In this document: positions 28,401 through 43,400 of the stretch, one piece after another
Position numbering within the stretch: position 1 is the stretch's first letter
How the letters are laid out: each line of letters starts with the position of its first letter
Source: Apoderus coryli
Taxonomy: Eukaryota > Arthropoda > Insecta > Coleoptera > Attelabidae
NCBI GenBank assembly: GCA_911728435.2
Contig: OU452205.1
Span: 3,214,760 to 3,278,759, forward strand
Direction of reading: 5' to 3'
DNA: 64,000 nucleotides
Notes under the pieces: generated by a model
The model's input: only the letters and a program-made list of their open reading frames with translations
What the model was told of the DNA's origin: nothing
Databases searched by the model: none
Program-made: the position numbers and the translations under genes

Positions 28401-31400
28401 CACACCAAAATCAAAATTATTTTTATTTATCCATTTTTTTTACGTAATTACAAATATATTCAATTACAACATTTTTATTTTTATCACTGCATTATTCATA
28501 TAAATTTCTTTTCGCAACCTCTTGTTATCAGATGAAATTTGATCCTGGCACTTAAAACATTACGTAGATACCAAGATAAAAATCCATGACAAATATTGAA
28601 TGCATTGAAAATAACATACAGGGTAGCTCATTAGTGCGTGTGGCCGGAAAATAGACAGACAGAAAAATCCTTTACAAAAGTTTTAGGCCCTGAAGAGATG
28701 TACAACCTAAACATGTTTAATTATACAGGGTAGTTCACAAACGAACGCGACACTCTGTATATTTCAACATAAATAATTACCGCTTTAAAAGACAAGAAAA
28801 ATGACATAAAGGTTGATATGCCTAGGTCTAGTAGCTCTTGAAATATTTGTACATAAGAGTGAATTTTGACATAAATTTAAGGCATTCTAGTTATTACGGA
28901 AACCCAAAATATACCAATTTTTCGTGTCAGGTCCTTTTGATTTCCCTTCCTTTCTCCGTTTTACGGGATTTCATTGGCCTCTGATTTGTAATTTTTCAGA
29001 GTGGTCACCTACCTTGGGACACACGGTCTAAAAATTGTATCGACTGCAAATATATCAGTTAGCTAGATAAAGATGCAAATTTTGCCATGAAATGTCGGTA
29101 TTAAAATGTAACAAACAGTTGGAAAACCTAAGATTATTTTAATTGAACCTACATACCTAAAAACATGTATAAAAGAATAAATACATTAAATTTAGAGGTT
29201 TCAGAAAACTTAAAACACGTATTTTAACTTCAATTTAACTAATTTGTTGACACTGTGGATCGCAACGTAGCACTGCACACATAAATCATTACGTATACAG
29301 ACGAGCGGGACTCCCAGTATGTGCCACGGTAGTGCAATTATTGCTATAACACCTACCTGGCAACGGGAAGATGTAGGATCGAATCCCACTTGTGCCATAG
29401 ATTTTTTTTCCAGTTCTATATTAGTTTATTGTTTCATGTCTCTATATTTATTTAAAATATAATGTTGGAAGTTGAAATATTTAATTTAAAAAATTGAGTA
29501 CTTACAATGAACCGGCAGCACTACTTGATCGTTTTACTCGTTTTTCTATATTCTCCGCTGTATATGGATTATGTTTCATCTCCACCGCATGATTCCACTT
29601 TTCTTTTTCTCGTTTACTATATTGGCCTAAACAAACAGGTGTTTTATTTTTAATTTCTATAGAACTCATGAAAATCTGTTTCCATAAAATCTTCACAACT
29701 TAGACCAACATGATGTGTCTGACAACCTTGTTGCACATGTAGAAGTCAGTTGATCGCCTTTAGTGTTTTGCTAGAAAATCGGCCATTTCATTCCCCCTTT
29801 AAACCAGAGTGCCCAGGGATGCAGACCAGAGTCAGAATATTAAATATTTATGGAAAACAAAGTCCTATAGGCGCAAAAACTAAAAAATCATTTATTCTTA
29901 TTTTTTTAACTACAAATAACCAAAGAAGGTAAAAACTAAAAAAAAAATGTTTTTATTAAATTTTCGAAAAAAAAACAGGGGGTTTAATTTTTGTACCACT
30001 GCACATTTTGCTGGTGATAACTTTGACAACAACTTTTGTTTTTTCCGAGGCAAAACGGACCGTTGCATACAGAACATATCCAGTCTGTTCTAATTTGTTT
30101 TTGTGATGTGGTACAGATCATGGCACAGCGACGTATTGTACCTTTTTGGTTGGTGTGCACTTGCGCTTGTGCGTATTTCTAAGGCAATACAAGGTTTGTG
30201 TTTTTTTGTAACAATAGGACTTGAAGTAGTTGGTAAAGTTCTTCTTTTAATTATACACTGCTCAAAAAAAATTAAAGGAACACTTTTGTATAACCCTGTA
30301 ACTTATCAAGTGATAGTTATATACAGATGACAATTTAGATTCTGAAAGACACATATTTTCTTGTAATAAACCGATTAATAGAACTTTCAACTAATCCTTT
30401 ATTTGTAAACTAAGATCAACATTAAAAAAAAAGTGCCAATAACAAAATGAAAAGAAAACATTTTTCAAATGGCAATGTTCCGCTATCTGAAAACCAATGT
30501 GTTTTAGTATCGCGTGTGCCCTCCAGCAGCACGAAAGACTATTTAGCATCTTCTTGGCATACTTCTCTTGAGCCTTCGAATGTCTTCCTTTGATATACTG
30601 TCCCACTCTTCGATTAGGGCTTCTGATAATTGCTGAAGGGTTTGAGGTGGATTTGGATGACGTCTGTCCAATATATCCCATAAGGGTTCAATTGGATTGA
30701 CGTCAGGGCTTATCGCTGGCAAATCCATTTTACGAATTTCATGCTCGTGAAGAACATCTATAGTAATCGCAGCAGTATGAGGCCTTGCATTATCCTGCAT
30801 GAAAAGAAAATCAGGGCCTATACCATATGCTGCAGGAATAACCTGATCTAACAAACTGATATCTATATCTCTTGCAGCTGTAAGACTTCCCAGATCGGTT
30901 TTTGCGTCCAAACTTATTCCACCTCAGACCATTATCGGACCAGCTTCAAATCTGGATACTTCTTGTCCAGCAGCAGTGGATTATCGTTCATTCGGACGTC
31001 TATACACACGCAATCGGTCATCACAACGAGTGAGATGAAATCTTGATGCGTCTGTAAAAAGTACTGGCCTCCATTGTCGAAGTTGCCATCCCAAATGTTC
31101 ACGAGCAAAGTTTAATCGCATAGTTTTATGATGTCGAGTTCAAACAGGTTTTCTTGGTTTTAAATATCCTTCCCGTAACCTGTTTCTAGCAGTCTGAATG
31201 TATTTTACCACGATAGCGCCCAAACGCTTTAACCAATTGAGCTAAATTTTGGTATATGAGTTTAGGGCAGTCCTAGGATGAAGCCATTAGATTTTGGTTG
31301 AAATCGCTTAAGCCCTGTGATAGGGGTGGACACAACCGCTAAATTTTCATATATCAGTAGGGGTCGAGTTGTACATCATTTTAAAGCATTTTTTATCTGC

Positions 31401-34400
31401 TTTAAAGCGATAGGTTTTTTTTCAGTTTCTTGTAAGACATAAAATTCTCTTAACGAATAGGATATATATCACTTTATATCTATTTGTAATATTTTTAGAT
31501 ATATATTTTTCATATGAATTAAAGGCACATAGGCAACTGTCATATTTGATCGCAAATTCGATAGGAGCGATAAATAGGATATTTTTAGAAATGCACAAGA
31601 ACTTTATTAATCCGATTATGGAAATTCGATAACAAATGGGCGCTTATATATTTGGGTACAATTTATGTATCACAGCGCCTGAAACAGTTAAGAGACTGTT
31701 TTAACAATTCCGCACAGTTCTTGATGTGGATCTTAATGAGTTTAAGACGGCTTGGCTCTTGGATCTGCTTCCGTAAATTCCGGTCTAAGTTAGTTTTTCA
31801 ACAATCAGCAAATTAGCAAAAATCTGCACTTTATAACTCCCATTGATCTCTACTGGGGAACACGATTTCTACTGTAACGAAGTTACTAAATTGTATATAA
31901 TCTATTATCTGCCCCGGCCGACTTAACGACATAGTGGGTATTTGCTCCGTCCTGCTAGCATTCATAGCAGGCGCCACTCCCGCGGTGGGGTATAGAAGAG
32001 CCAGCCGTTCAATGCAAACGGCACTCTGCACTCGAGCGCCGAACAGAGAACAACTACCTACTACCGACCGACCTACCAGCAGTAGTAGAGTAAGTTCACC
32101 GTTAGTGCAGTGTGGTACCAGTGTGGGTAGCGGTGGGAAGCCCTGCGTAGGCGGACATCTCACCCCTGCTTAATAACCGCCGAAGTCCGGTATCGGTTGT
32201 GAGCCCTGCGTATGCGGACACCCAGCTTATGCTGGCAGTGGTGTACTGGTTGTTTCACCCTGTACCGGACCAGTGTGGTAGCAGTGGGAAGCCCTGCGTA
32301 TGCGGACATCTCACTCCTGCTGACAAACGTCAAGCTTCGGTATTGGTGGGGAGCCCTGCGTAGGCGGACACCCGACCTCTACTGCCAGTTGCGTACCTGG
32401 TCATTCTGCGGTAGCGGTGGGAAGCCACGCGTAGGCTGACATTTCACCCCTGCTGCAGAGCGCCGAACTTGAGGATCTGGTGGAGAGCCCTGCGTAGGCG
32501 GACGCTTCACCTTTTTCTGCCGGTGGCGTAACTCCCGTCCGAAAGCAAACCGTATCATAGTATATAGAAACGCCGAGTTCTCAGAGGTTTCCGCAAATAA
32601 CACCGTCACCCCCTTATACCGTTTATATTGTTCATTTATAATTATTTATTTTATTTTTCTTTATTGTATTTATTAGAGTAAATAAATGAAAGTTTAATTT
32701 ATACCGACTCTGTTATTCATCCGGCTCTCAAAACTTGACCCCTGGTATAATCATTTCTTCGGCTAACTGCCCGGAGCAATACAGTGTTGTCCTTTACACT
32801 TTAAAATAAAGGACTGGCGCCCGAGAAGACCGAGCAGCACCGAAACCGACACTCAGGAAAGTAAAGCGCCATTACACTACGTCAAACTGTTTTCAGAGAT
32901 ATTACAGGGAGTTTTCCTCTTTATAAGGTGAATACTTCTAAGAATACATACCTACAAAATTGCAGCTATCCGTATTCCCTATTTGAAGATCAGCTTTTTC
33001 GAAATTTTCAGATTGCGACGACGATGATTTTCGACTATTCGCAACAAATTGCCTGAAAAATCATACGTTCATTGTTAATTGCTAAAATATTATTAGAACC
33101 ACTTACCGTCTCATAGGTTCTGGTGTTTTTATGATAGTTTTTGGCAAGGTACCATATTTTTCTGTATATTCTGCCACCTTTTCTGTATTACTGTTTATCG
33201 ATGTATACGATACGGGATCTTGCTCTAAAAATGTTGCAAAAAGAACAGTTCATTCTGCCCATCACTTTTCACTTAGCTTACATACCCTCTTGAATTATTG
33301 GAGAGTCTCCTTTCGTTAAGCTGTGATACAGTTTATCATCTGATTCATCAAAATCTTTCACGCCTGAATCAGATGAGGATCCACTATCCTCAACGTCACC
33401 ATTAGCTAACTGATGAATATTATTTTGACCTCCAATCAATGCTTTTGATGTTAGTAATAGTTTATGGTTATTAAGTATTGAGCTATTTTCCTCAAGCTCT
33501 GTAGCTCCATCTGACAAATCCGATGTTTCGTCAGCTTCTTTGTCGCCTATAAAGACCTATAAGCATCAAAAAATACCCTCTCTGTGATTAAAGTTCAGCA
33601 AAGATTCCACGAGTTTTACCTTTGCTTCGACTGTTGGTTTTGGTACCAACATCGGGACAGGGACTGGGGAATTGGTCCCGCCAAATTGCCGTTTGCGCAT
33701 GTACCAGTTGGTGTCATCGTCATGCAAATAAGCTGGAGATAAATATCTTTCAGATGGGTCTAGTTCATTGTCAGATTCGTCTGATGTATCGAAGTCTTCG
33801 ATATCTTGCTTTATCTGAAAAAGAAAATATCAACAAATTATAGGGTTGGCATGGACAAATTCTACTTTAACACAATTGTCATTTTTCGAAAAGTCCTTAT
33901 GTACAAAGATACAGGGTGTTAAAGATGACTACCTGAGGACGAGTTTTTTTAAATATTTTCGAAACGAGTGAAGATGAATTAATCAAATGTAGCATATTTA
34001 TTCACCTAGTTAAATGTCGTAAACTGACATGAAATTGAATAAAAAAGGATGACCATAGGCGGGTAAACGGGGGGACCCTTGCCTTAATTATAACCTAACT
34101 TTTTTTCCTTCTGATTTTTATTCATTTTGTGTCAAAAATGTGATAAAATAAAGTTTTCTACATAAAAAAGGCATACTTCTTTTTTCTCGAAAAACTTAAA
34201 GGTTTTCGAGAAATTCGAGTTTGAAAATTTTAGGACAAAACTGGTCCTTAGTACAAAACATTAATAAAACTTTGGAAAACTTTTCGTTAGCAAACTGTAC
34301 CTATTTCAATAATTGTATAAGTTGTCGTCCAAACAATATTGAATAATGGTGGATTCTTAGGGTATAAGGACTTGAAAAATGCTAATAGCTTTTATTCATT

Positions 34401-37400
34401 TAAGCGACGTTCTTCAGGCTAAAAATATACAAAAAATTCATCATTTTTAGCCTGAAGAAGCCAGTAAATATATGGCGAAACGTCGCTTAAATGAATAAAA
34501 GCTATTAGCATTTTTCAAGTCCTTATACCCTAAGAATCCACCATTATTCTATTTCAATAATTTTATTAATGCTATTTACTAAGGACCAGTTTTGTCCTAA
34601 AATTTTCAAACTCGAATTTCTCGAAAACCTTTAAGTTTTTCGAGAAAAAAGAAGTACGCATTTTTTATGTAGAAAACTTTGTTTTATCACATTTTTGACA
34701 CAAAATGAATAAAAATCGCAAGGAAAAAAAGTTAGGTTATAATTAAGGCAAGGGTCCCCCCCGTTTACCCGCCTATGGTCATCCTTTTTTATTCAATTTC
34801 ATGTTAGTTTACGACACTTAACTAGGTGAATAAATATGCTACATTTGGTTAATTCATCTTTACTGGTTTCGAAAATATTTCAAAAAAATCGTCCTCAGGC
34901 AGTCATCTTTAACACCCTGTATATTTGTAAATAAGGACTTTTCGAAAAATTACAATTTAGGTTTTTTTCGTGATTAAATGTCCCCAATTCGCTCACAAAT
35001 TTTGCCAGCTTTTTTAGAAAAACCTATTTGATGCCTTTGGCGAAATTACAAAAGAAACACAAATTCGTCCTTTTCACTATTTTTATGTTCCAAAAAGATT
35101 TATTGGAACTGGTGCGTAGAGATAGTATCCATTGACATCAAAACGATAACCACATGGACACCATCGATAAGTCAGTACGCAGATTCAGGAGAATCCAGGA
35201 AACAACCATGATTAGGCCAACTTCTCCTGAAAAGCTGCCTCAACCATCATCGTCGATAGACGAAATTAGGAAGAACACCTCCTATTACAAGGAGAAAATT
35301 TTTGAAAAACCTCAACCATAAAGCGGTTGAAAATCAAGAAGACTCCAGGACCCGACAGGATTTCCAACCGGGCGGCAAAACAGCTTCCAAGGAAGTATTT
35401 GGCGATAGTTACTACTATAGCAAACTCCATCTTCAGATTTAAGAATTTTTCAGATCGATGAAAGAAGGCTGAGGTTGTAATGATACCGAAGCTAAGCAAG
35501 GATCCGCAGTTTTGTCAAAACTACAGTTTGGTGAATTGCTTGGGAAGAGTGACACAGCGACCAATCCTCTGGAAATTGCACGGTACAACAGGTGCTCAGG
35601 ATTGTTGAAGATAAAGGGCTGACTAGGAGACAACTCACGGGTGTACTACAAAAGCCTTCAACATGATTCAATATGGATGCCCTTCGGGCATCATCAAATA
35701 TTCAGTCAGTCAGGCCAGAGAATGACTTTTCTGCTACGGCACTCTTGGCGAGTCGTACTGGCTGATGCTGATGATATGATGATATCGATGTCCTTCGGGC
35801 ATCATCAAATATTGATTGACAGCAACCTGCACGACTGAACCTTCCAAGTTCGGTTTAGTAAGAGCATTTTAGATACCCGTGATGTAGAGGCAGAAGCACC
35901 ATAGTCAACTCACCTCTTCACAGATGGTAGTAGATGAAAATTGATAGAGATGACGTTCAATGACAGTTCTCGGTTAACTAACTTGGCATAACTTTGAACA
36001 GAGGCCTAAAATTCCAAGAACACACTGCTGGAAAGGGACAGGCGGCTATCAACGAGCTACTTCTGTTGCTCTCTGTAGAAAGCAGATTCCCACTGAGAAG
36101 CACCTCAACAAAACTGTCGCCAGTCATGTCTTACCGCGTCAACAGCATAGGGAGAAGCCGCAAGGTCCTACCGGAGGAAACTAGAAGCGTAAACTGGCAC
36201 TGGACGCTCCATCAATTTGATTTGAGGGAACATCTCGCAGAGCCATCAAAACCTACTTCAGGGAGCAGCGATGGACTACAGAACAATTAAGAAGATATGC
36301 CAACTATGATCTAGAGTCCATATAGGGCAAAGACAACGACGCTTCTTACGACGACTAAATCAGTTATAATCCAAGCAGAAGAAACATCCCACATACTTTA
36401 ACCACAGTATAATAAATAATACAGTATTCTGTCTTTCACCATTTCACGTTTGCAAGCCGTCCTGCGCATATTGTCGCGCATGCCGCCATTATGGGTTACA
36501 ACGTCAAAATAATCCCATTGACGTAGATAGATACAGTTCACTACTGTGTTCAATATATAGTTCATTGTCGGCGTGTACGAAATAAATAAATGTTGTGTTT
36601 AAATCTAAATCTGTGTTTTGTGTTTTTGGTATAGTGTTCGTGAGAATTAAAAGGATTTTATTTTTATTAACGTGTCTTGGGATTCATACAATGAATAATC
36701 ACGGAGGACATGTGTGTGTTGCAAAATGTTGTCCCAATAAGCGGTACACATGCTCTAAACATTTTTTTCGCTTCCCCAAAGATCCTGTTAGGTGAGTAAT
36801 AAGTAAAAATTAAGATAAATACTAGATAATTTTACGTTTATAACAACTATTTATATAACCGTAAAATTTATATTACGAAATGACCACGAAAATTGAAATA
36901 AACGCGATTTATTAATAAAGAAAAATAACAAACTAAATACAAAACTGAAACGATTTTAACTGACCAATATAATATAGAAATTGAAAACTAATCAAAAATC
37001 TGACAATCTTAATTCTTTTTTGACAATAACAACTTTTTCCAATAGTTATTATTATTGTTATTAAAAATCACCCAATCATGTCAACATTTAACTGATAACA
37101 CCACTCAAGGTTGTTTTCAATCACTATGACACACCACAAATATTTCTGAAATTGACAGCGATATTATTATGTACTTAAATATTTTTACAAAAATAAAAAT
37201 ACAGTACTGTGGTTAGAAACCAAAAACTATAATTATTCTTAGTCAGGACCTGTTTTGTAACCCAAAATGGCGGCATCTTACGTCACACTTTTTTTCAAAG
37301 TGCGAACGTGGAGACGGAATGCTGTGCTTTAACAAAGAAGGGAAATCAGCAAAGAAGAAAAGAGAATAGATAACTCTTCAGGACATAGGCTCAGGCCTTC

Positions 37401-40400
37401 TAAAAACGAAAGCTAGGCGACTTCCATAGTTTGAGTCCCACACTTGTTAAAGCAATTTTATTTTGTAGATTTGTGTAACTTTGGTGTACATTTTAAACTC
37501 AACATTTTTCTAATACTCACCGTAAGAGTTAAATTATCAACGTATTTCGTGGAACCAGCCACACTGGAATCACTAGGAATCCAATCTTCTAAACTTGACA
37601 CAGAAGTAGTGTCCAGATCTGTGTTTTTCCATTTGCTATCTAAAGTTTCCTCGCCAAAGAAATATTCTTTATTCACTCGTTGCCTCGCAGATGATGAGAT
37701 TCTACTTGAAACGCTGTTATTGGACGAGGACGGTAAGTTGTTTTGTGAACCACTTATTACCTAATTGTCAAACAAATAAAATCGTTAAACGCATTCATCA
37801 AACTAACTATATACAGGGTGGTTGGTAAGTGGAGGCGGAAAATGAAAACTTATATCAATTTTGTTATTCTGAATCAAGAAATTTTAGTCCATCAAAAAGG
37901 CCATAGGATGACTCATAGATGGAGAATTTTCGAACGCCTGTGTGAACCAGTTCATTTATGTAACATTTTTTAGGTTATATTCTATCGCAACTATGAAAAA
38001 TTATTCCGTATTTCGAATAAGTTTATATTTTTTTATTTTGACCCCTTTTACACTATTTACGAACGCCTATGAAAACAAGTTATTTATAACACATTTTATA
38101 GGTATATTCTATCGAAGCTATAAACAACTAGTCAATATTTCTGCTATGTTTAAGAAATACGTTTTTTTCTAACCTTTTTACCCCGTTTTACACATTTTTC
38201 GAATGTCAATGTGGTCTAATTGTTTAGGTTAAATATTTTAGCTTATATTTAATTAAACGCACAAAAAATTATTCAATATTTCGGATAAGTTTAAGAACTA
38301 TGATTTTTTTAATTTTTGAACCCTCTTTTAAACCTTTTGCCTCCGCTCAATGTTAATCACCACCTATAAATACCCTGTAGTATTTTCGTACCAAATGTGG
38401 TTAAAATCCGTTATCACGGATACAAATTTTTTCTGACCCTTTTGTAGAATTTTCATTAATTTTTAACACCAATTCAACGAGTAGTTAAATATAAAAAATT
38501 TAACATTTTAAATATTTTTTTATTTTACCCCCTTTTCTACTATTTACGAACGCCCATGTAAATAAAAATTTCTGCTGCATTTTGTAGGCAATTTTTCTGG
38601 TATATTCGGGAAACATTTTTTTTTTCGTTTTTGACCCTTTTTTAGACTATTTTCGAACCAATTCTTTTATGGAATATTTTTTAGCTTATGTTGTATCACA
38701 CCTATGAAAATGTCCCATATTTCGAATAAGTTTAGGAAATATACAGGGTGTTTGGAAGGTCAATAGAAAGTCTTGAAGAGGTGATAGGGCAGACCATTTA
38801 GAATCTTTTAAGCCAAACATACCTTAGTACAAAGTCTTACGGTTTTCGACTTATTGGAGATTTTCGATTTTTAGTATGAAAATATCTGTTTATTTCCTGT
38901 TATCAGTAAAAGAACAACTATATGAAATAGTTTTTAAATACCTAAAAGTGTGTTTTTTTATTTAGAGAACACACAAAAACAAAAAAAATTGACTGCAAAC
39001 AAATAATAAATAAATGTTTTCTGATACTGATAAGAAATAACATTAAAAATAAATTCAAAACATTCTTGCTTTATTCCTACTGAAGAAATCGTATCAAGAA
39101 ACCATTTAATAAGAAAAATTCGAGAAGCTTTTCAAGTAATGCAGCAAGACAGGTTATTACATACAACAACTACCGAAGTAAGACGTAGACCTCGAGCATG
39201 TATTAGAAACAATGTTTCTCACTTTGAACACCAATAAAGCATGTTTCAATAGTTTATTTTGTTTCATTTACAAATTTATTATTTAAATTGCAAAATCCGA
39301 ATATCTCGAAAACTGTAAAACTTTGTACTAATGTATGTTTGGCTTAAAAGATTCTACGTGGTCTACCGTATCACCTCCCCAAGACTTTCTATCGACTTTC
39401 CAAACACCCTGTATATTTTTTATGTTTTGGCCCCTTTTTCACTATTTACGAACGCCTATGAAAGTAAGTTATTTATGACACATTTTATAGGATATTCTAT
39501 CAAAGCTATAAATAACTAGTTAATATTTCTTCTATGTTTAAGAAATACGTTTTTTTTTAAATCTTTTTTACCCCATTTTACACTATTTTCGAACGCCAAT
39601 GTGGTCTAATATTTTATGTTCAATATTTTAGGTTATATTCAATTAAATGCGTAAAGAATTATGAAGTATTTCGGATAAGTTTAACAACTATGGATTTTTT
39701 TAATTTTCGAACCCTCTTTTAAACCCCTTGCCTACGCTCAATGTTTCCCAAAATATAATCAGCTTCTTTCCATGTTCAATAGTATTTTTGTACCAAATTT
39801 GGTTATAATCTGTTAAGCGGTTTTTGCGCTTTCGAGAATACAGACAGACAGACAGACAGACATTTTTTTAAAAAAATCACAAATTGGTTATGAAAGATCG
39901 CAAATTGAAGGTGTACGAGCTAGCTGACATTGGAAAAATATCAGATGGTAGTGTTTTTACCATTTTACAGGAACATTTGAGTATGCGAAAGCTCTATGCT
40001 CTGTTAATAATCGTTTTATTAAAAACTTTTCAGCTTCCAAAATATTTAAAAAAATTTTCGCCGGAAGAGAATATTATATTTAATGTGAAATAAAATTTCA
40101 CAAAACTTTTTCTCTGTGAATGTTACAATTTTGTTCAATTTTCTTTGTTATAAATGAATAAATCATTGTACCTTTTTAAATAATTTGAAAGTTTTTAATA
40201 AAACGATTTTTATTTCTTCATTCCGGATAACAAAATTGATATACTGCGATACAATTTATGATTCCTGTTTGACAGTAATTGATAGAAATCGTATCCAAAA
40301 GCTCCAGAATTCCTGTCTTCGACTTGTCTTTGGTATCAGGAAATTTGACAGAGTTAGCCACACATTTTCACACGCGCACTGGATTAACATGCAACAGAGA

Positions 40401-43400
40401 CGACATTTACACCTGTCTGTGAGATATTTCTCGATTATTCGGTATAAAACACCACCGTATCTTTATAATAAAATTACATTTCGAACAGACATTCATAATA
40501 TAAATATACGTTTTCCAAATACCTTAAATATACCAGCTCATTCTTTTTTTTCTTTTTAAGAGGTCTTTTTCCTATAACGTCACGAAATGCATAAATTCCT
40601 GGCCAAAAGAATTAAGGGAAGCTAAAACGAAAAATGTGTTTAAGAGAAAATTCTTCAGACTCATTGCCTAAACCAGGAGTGGTTTTTGTTGAGGCTTGCT
40701 GTGTAATATGTGGGGCTGCATGCTTGTTCATGGCATTCGGATCCAGTAAATTATTGTTTTTTTTATTATTGTTCTTTTTTCTTAGTTGCTTTTTGTATTT
40801 ATTCTTGTATTTATATTTGTAATTTGTATACGTATTTTTTTTTCAACTTAGCATAAGCTTGTTTTTCAATGGGTTAGCTGAACAGACGGTTATTTGCTTG
40901 CAAAGCACCGTACTGAAACTCGCCCAGTTGTATTACATAATTAAGATTTGAATGTTTGTAACGACAGATATAATGCAATAAAAGTACTTTATTATTATTA
41001 TTATATAGATTTTCATTTTTCGCCTCTACTTACCAATCACCCTGTGTCTTAAAACCAAACAAAATAAATGTAATAGAATAGTTAAAGAATGTATATTTTA
41101 TAGTACGTAAACTAAATTATCACTTAAAATAATTTTGATATTTCTACGTAAAATATGATGCTAATTAATATGTAATTATTTCCGATACGTAACATTTCTA
41201 TTAATGTACCGACGTTTATTAATTTTTATTGAAACAATTGCCATCACACTGTTTTCTTATAATATGAAGTGTACATCGAAACTGGAAGCCTTACAATAAT
41301 ACCGTGAAAAACTAGAACTTCAATGCAATGCGACTGTGATAAATGTCCCCACATGTAGGTAACAGCTGAAAAAGTACAATGTCTCCAAGAAGTGGACACC
41401 TGCATAAAATGGCGGATATACAGGGTGTGGCTATTTTCGACACAGCACGCTCCACTCCAGAAAGCTTTTGTTACGAGGGTCATCTTTTATATTTTTACAA
41501 AAGACCACTAGTTTGACAAATTTGATCACATTATTTGTTAATGTGAAATCTTAGAAATCGATTCAGTAGTTCAGACGACTCCAGGAAACAGACTCATTAA
41601 TATGAAATTAGTAGAACTGGATTAAATAAACCTTCACTTACTTTATTGATAATGGCAGTAGCTAAGAGATCTTCATACGTTCTATGGGTTTCGTCTTGTG
41701 GTGATGCAGGATGATCTTCTACTGTTTGTAGACGTGGCAAATTGACCGAATCTTTTAAAAGCCGTCCTATAATTTGTTTCAGTGTAGTATGTGCCGTGCA
41801 TGGTGTATTGCCAGATATTTGAAGATCTGAAACAGAATATTTATATTTAGTTGCAAAATACAAGAATTTACAGCTTTTCTTTAATATTACTTGATGATAT
41901 TATTCGACTTTAGTATTGAAATAATCGTGTCTAAGGTCTAAATTAGTAAATAAATATGCAGAAACGTCTGGGCAATGAAGGTTCTATAAAGATTATAATA
42001 AGCATTAAGGAAATCTAAAAGAAATTAATGGAGAACGTAGTGTAAGGTAATAGAAAGGCCTTGAATTTGGCAAAATGCTGTCGAAGGATGACAACTTTAG
42101 TACTAGTAAGTACTTAGGTCAAATCTTCTGGAAACTAAGGTGGCCTTCGACAGTGTGGTAACGAGTTTGATCCTAAGAAACCGAAGTAAGCTGCTGCAGG
42201 TCAATAAACTACATGCTAAAGAGGAGAATGGTATTTAACTAATTAATGGGGGACACAAAGCAAAGCCTATACGAGTGTCCCAGCTAATGTATAGCCTTGT
42301 TCTACAGGGTGTTACGGAAAGACGCGGCAATATCGAAAATAAATTACAGTCAGTGGCCTACTTTTTTTTTTTTTTGTTAATAAATGTTATTAAGTTAGGC
42401 CTTCAGCCAGCCACTAATAATTTGTTAGACTGTTCGAAATGTGACTACCTAATATAACATTAACTTCACAGTTAATAATGACAGTGCTTGATCTTTCCCT
42501 CCCATTTTGTTTCCAATTTTTTAACGCACATTTATTAAGTTCAGTTCATGAATAATTAAAAGAAATCTTTTTAAGATTTTTAAAAGTTTGTAAGGAACCT
42601 CATGTGTTTGATATACCTAATTTGTGTTAATTTATAAGATATGTAAGCCCTTCTATATATTATGTTTTCAAACATCTTTGATGTAAGCTCTCCACTTACG
42701 TAATTTAAAAAAATTAATTTCTATTTCTGGTATAGAATAACTTTGTTCATAAAATGATCTGAGAAATGACCCCCCTAAATATTGCACCATCATTTTGAAA
42801 CACCCTGTATAATTAGGGGTAATGGCGGTTTTTTTTTGCAATCGACACAAATTTTATTTTATTATTATTATTAGTCGTAAAACAGTAAACGGTAAAACCG
42901 ATGACACTGTTGCTCAGTTCCTAATTTGAGGTTTTTGAAATATTGATGTCATCCTCACTAATCTTCTATAGCGAGTAGTGGACCAACTGATCGCCATGGT
43001 CCTCCATGAAATTGTCCAGCCTGTTCTTAAAGCTGTCAACCGTTTGCGCCATTATCACCTCTTCAGGTAATGAATTCCATGCATATACAACTCTGTTTGT
43101 TATAAAATTCTTCCGAGGAAGTCTAGCACATCTCTCCTTGTCAAGTTTCTTACTATTGCCACGCAGATTAGGATTTCTAGCAGGATGAAATACATCGAGA
43201 TTCACCGAGTAGTAGCCACTAAGTATCTTGTATGTTTGAATTAGATCGCCTCGTTGTCGTCGATCATAAAGACATGTCAAATTTAAAAGTCTCAATCGCT
43301 CCTCATATGGTATATGGCTAAGTGCATGAGGTAGCTTAGTGAATCTCCTCTGAACCCTTTCCAACGCCTCTATGTCCTTAATGAAGTAGGGGGACCAAAC

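Larger units (their letters stand above)
33865..35020. mobile_element. Foldback family A, copy 2, with an HHR foldback in the loop
   Basis: The left arm (33870-34290) and right arm (34565-35010) are inverted copies that share gatacagggtgttaaagatg, cgggtaaacggggggaccc and tcgagaaattcgagtttga. The loop holds the 14-bp-duplication-flanked insertion at 34315-34548. It lies between host exons 5 and 6. Confidence 0.8.
37814..41044. mobile_element. TIR element (CAGGGTG tip) filled with satellite-like repeats and nested insertions
   Basis: Tips CAGGGTGGTTGGTAAGTGGA and, inverted, CAGGGTGATTGGTAAGTAGA extend for about 37 bp. The interior holds degenerate repeats (37940-38740 and 39415-39740), a mariner derivative (38744-39411), a mariner fragment (39884) and a LINE (40185-40998). 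No own transposase is identifiable. Confidence 0.6.

Noticed and set aside
29305..29395. tRNA gene
   Set aside because: The B box is good, but no acceptor stem can be formed. Kept only as a tRNA-like repeat fragment.
33900..33975. Hammerhead-like string CCTGAGGACGA...GAAACGAGTG in the arms of foldback family A
   Set aside because: The core words are there, but stem II and stem I do not pair in any copy, and some copies put G at the cleavage position. Treated as coincidence or a long-dead relic.
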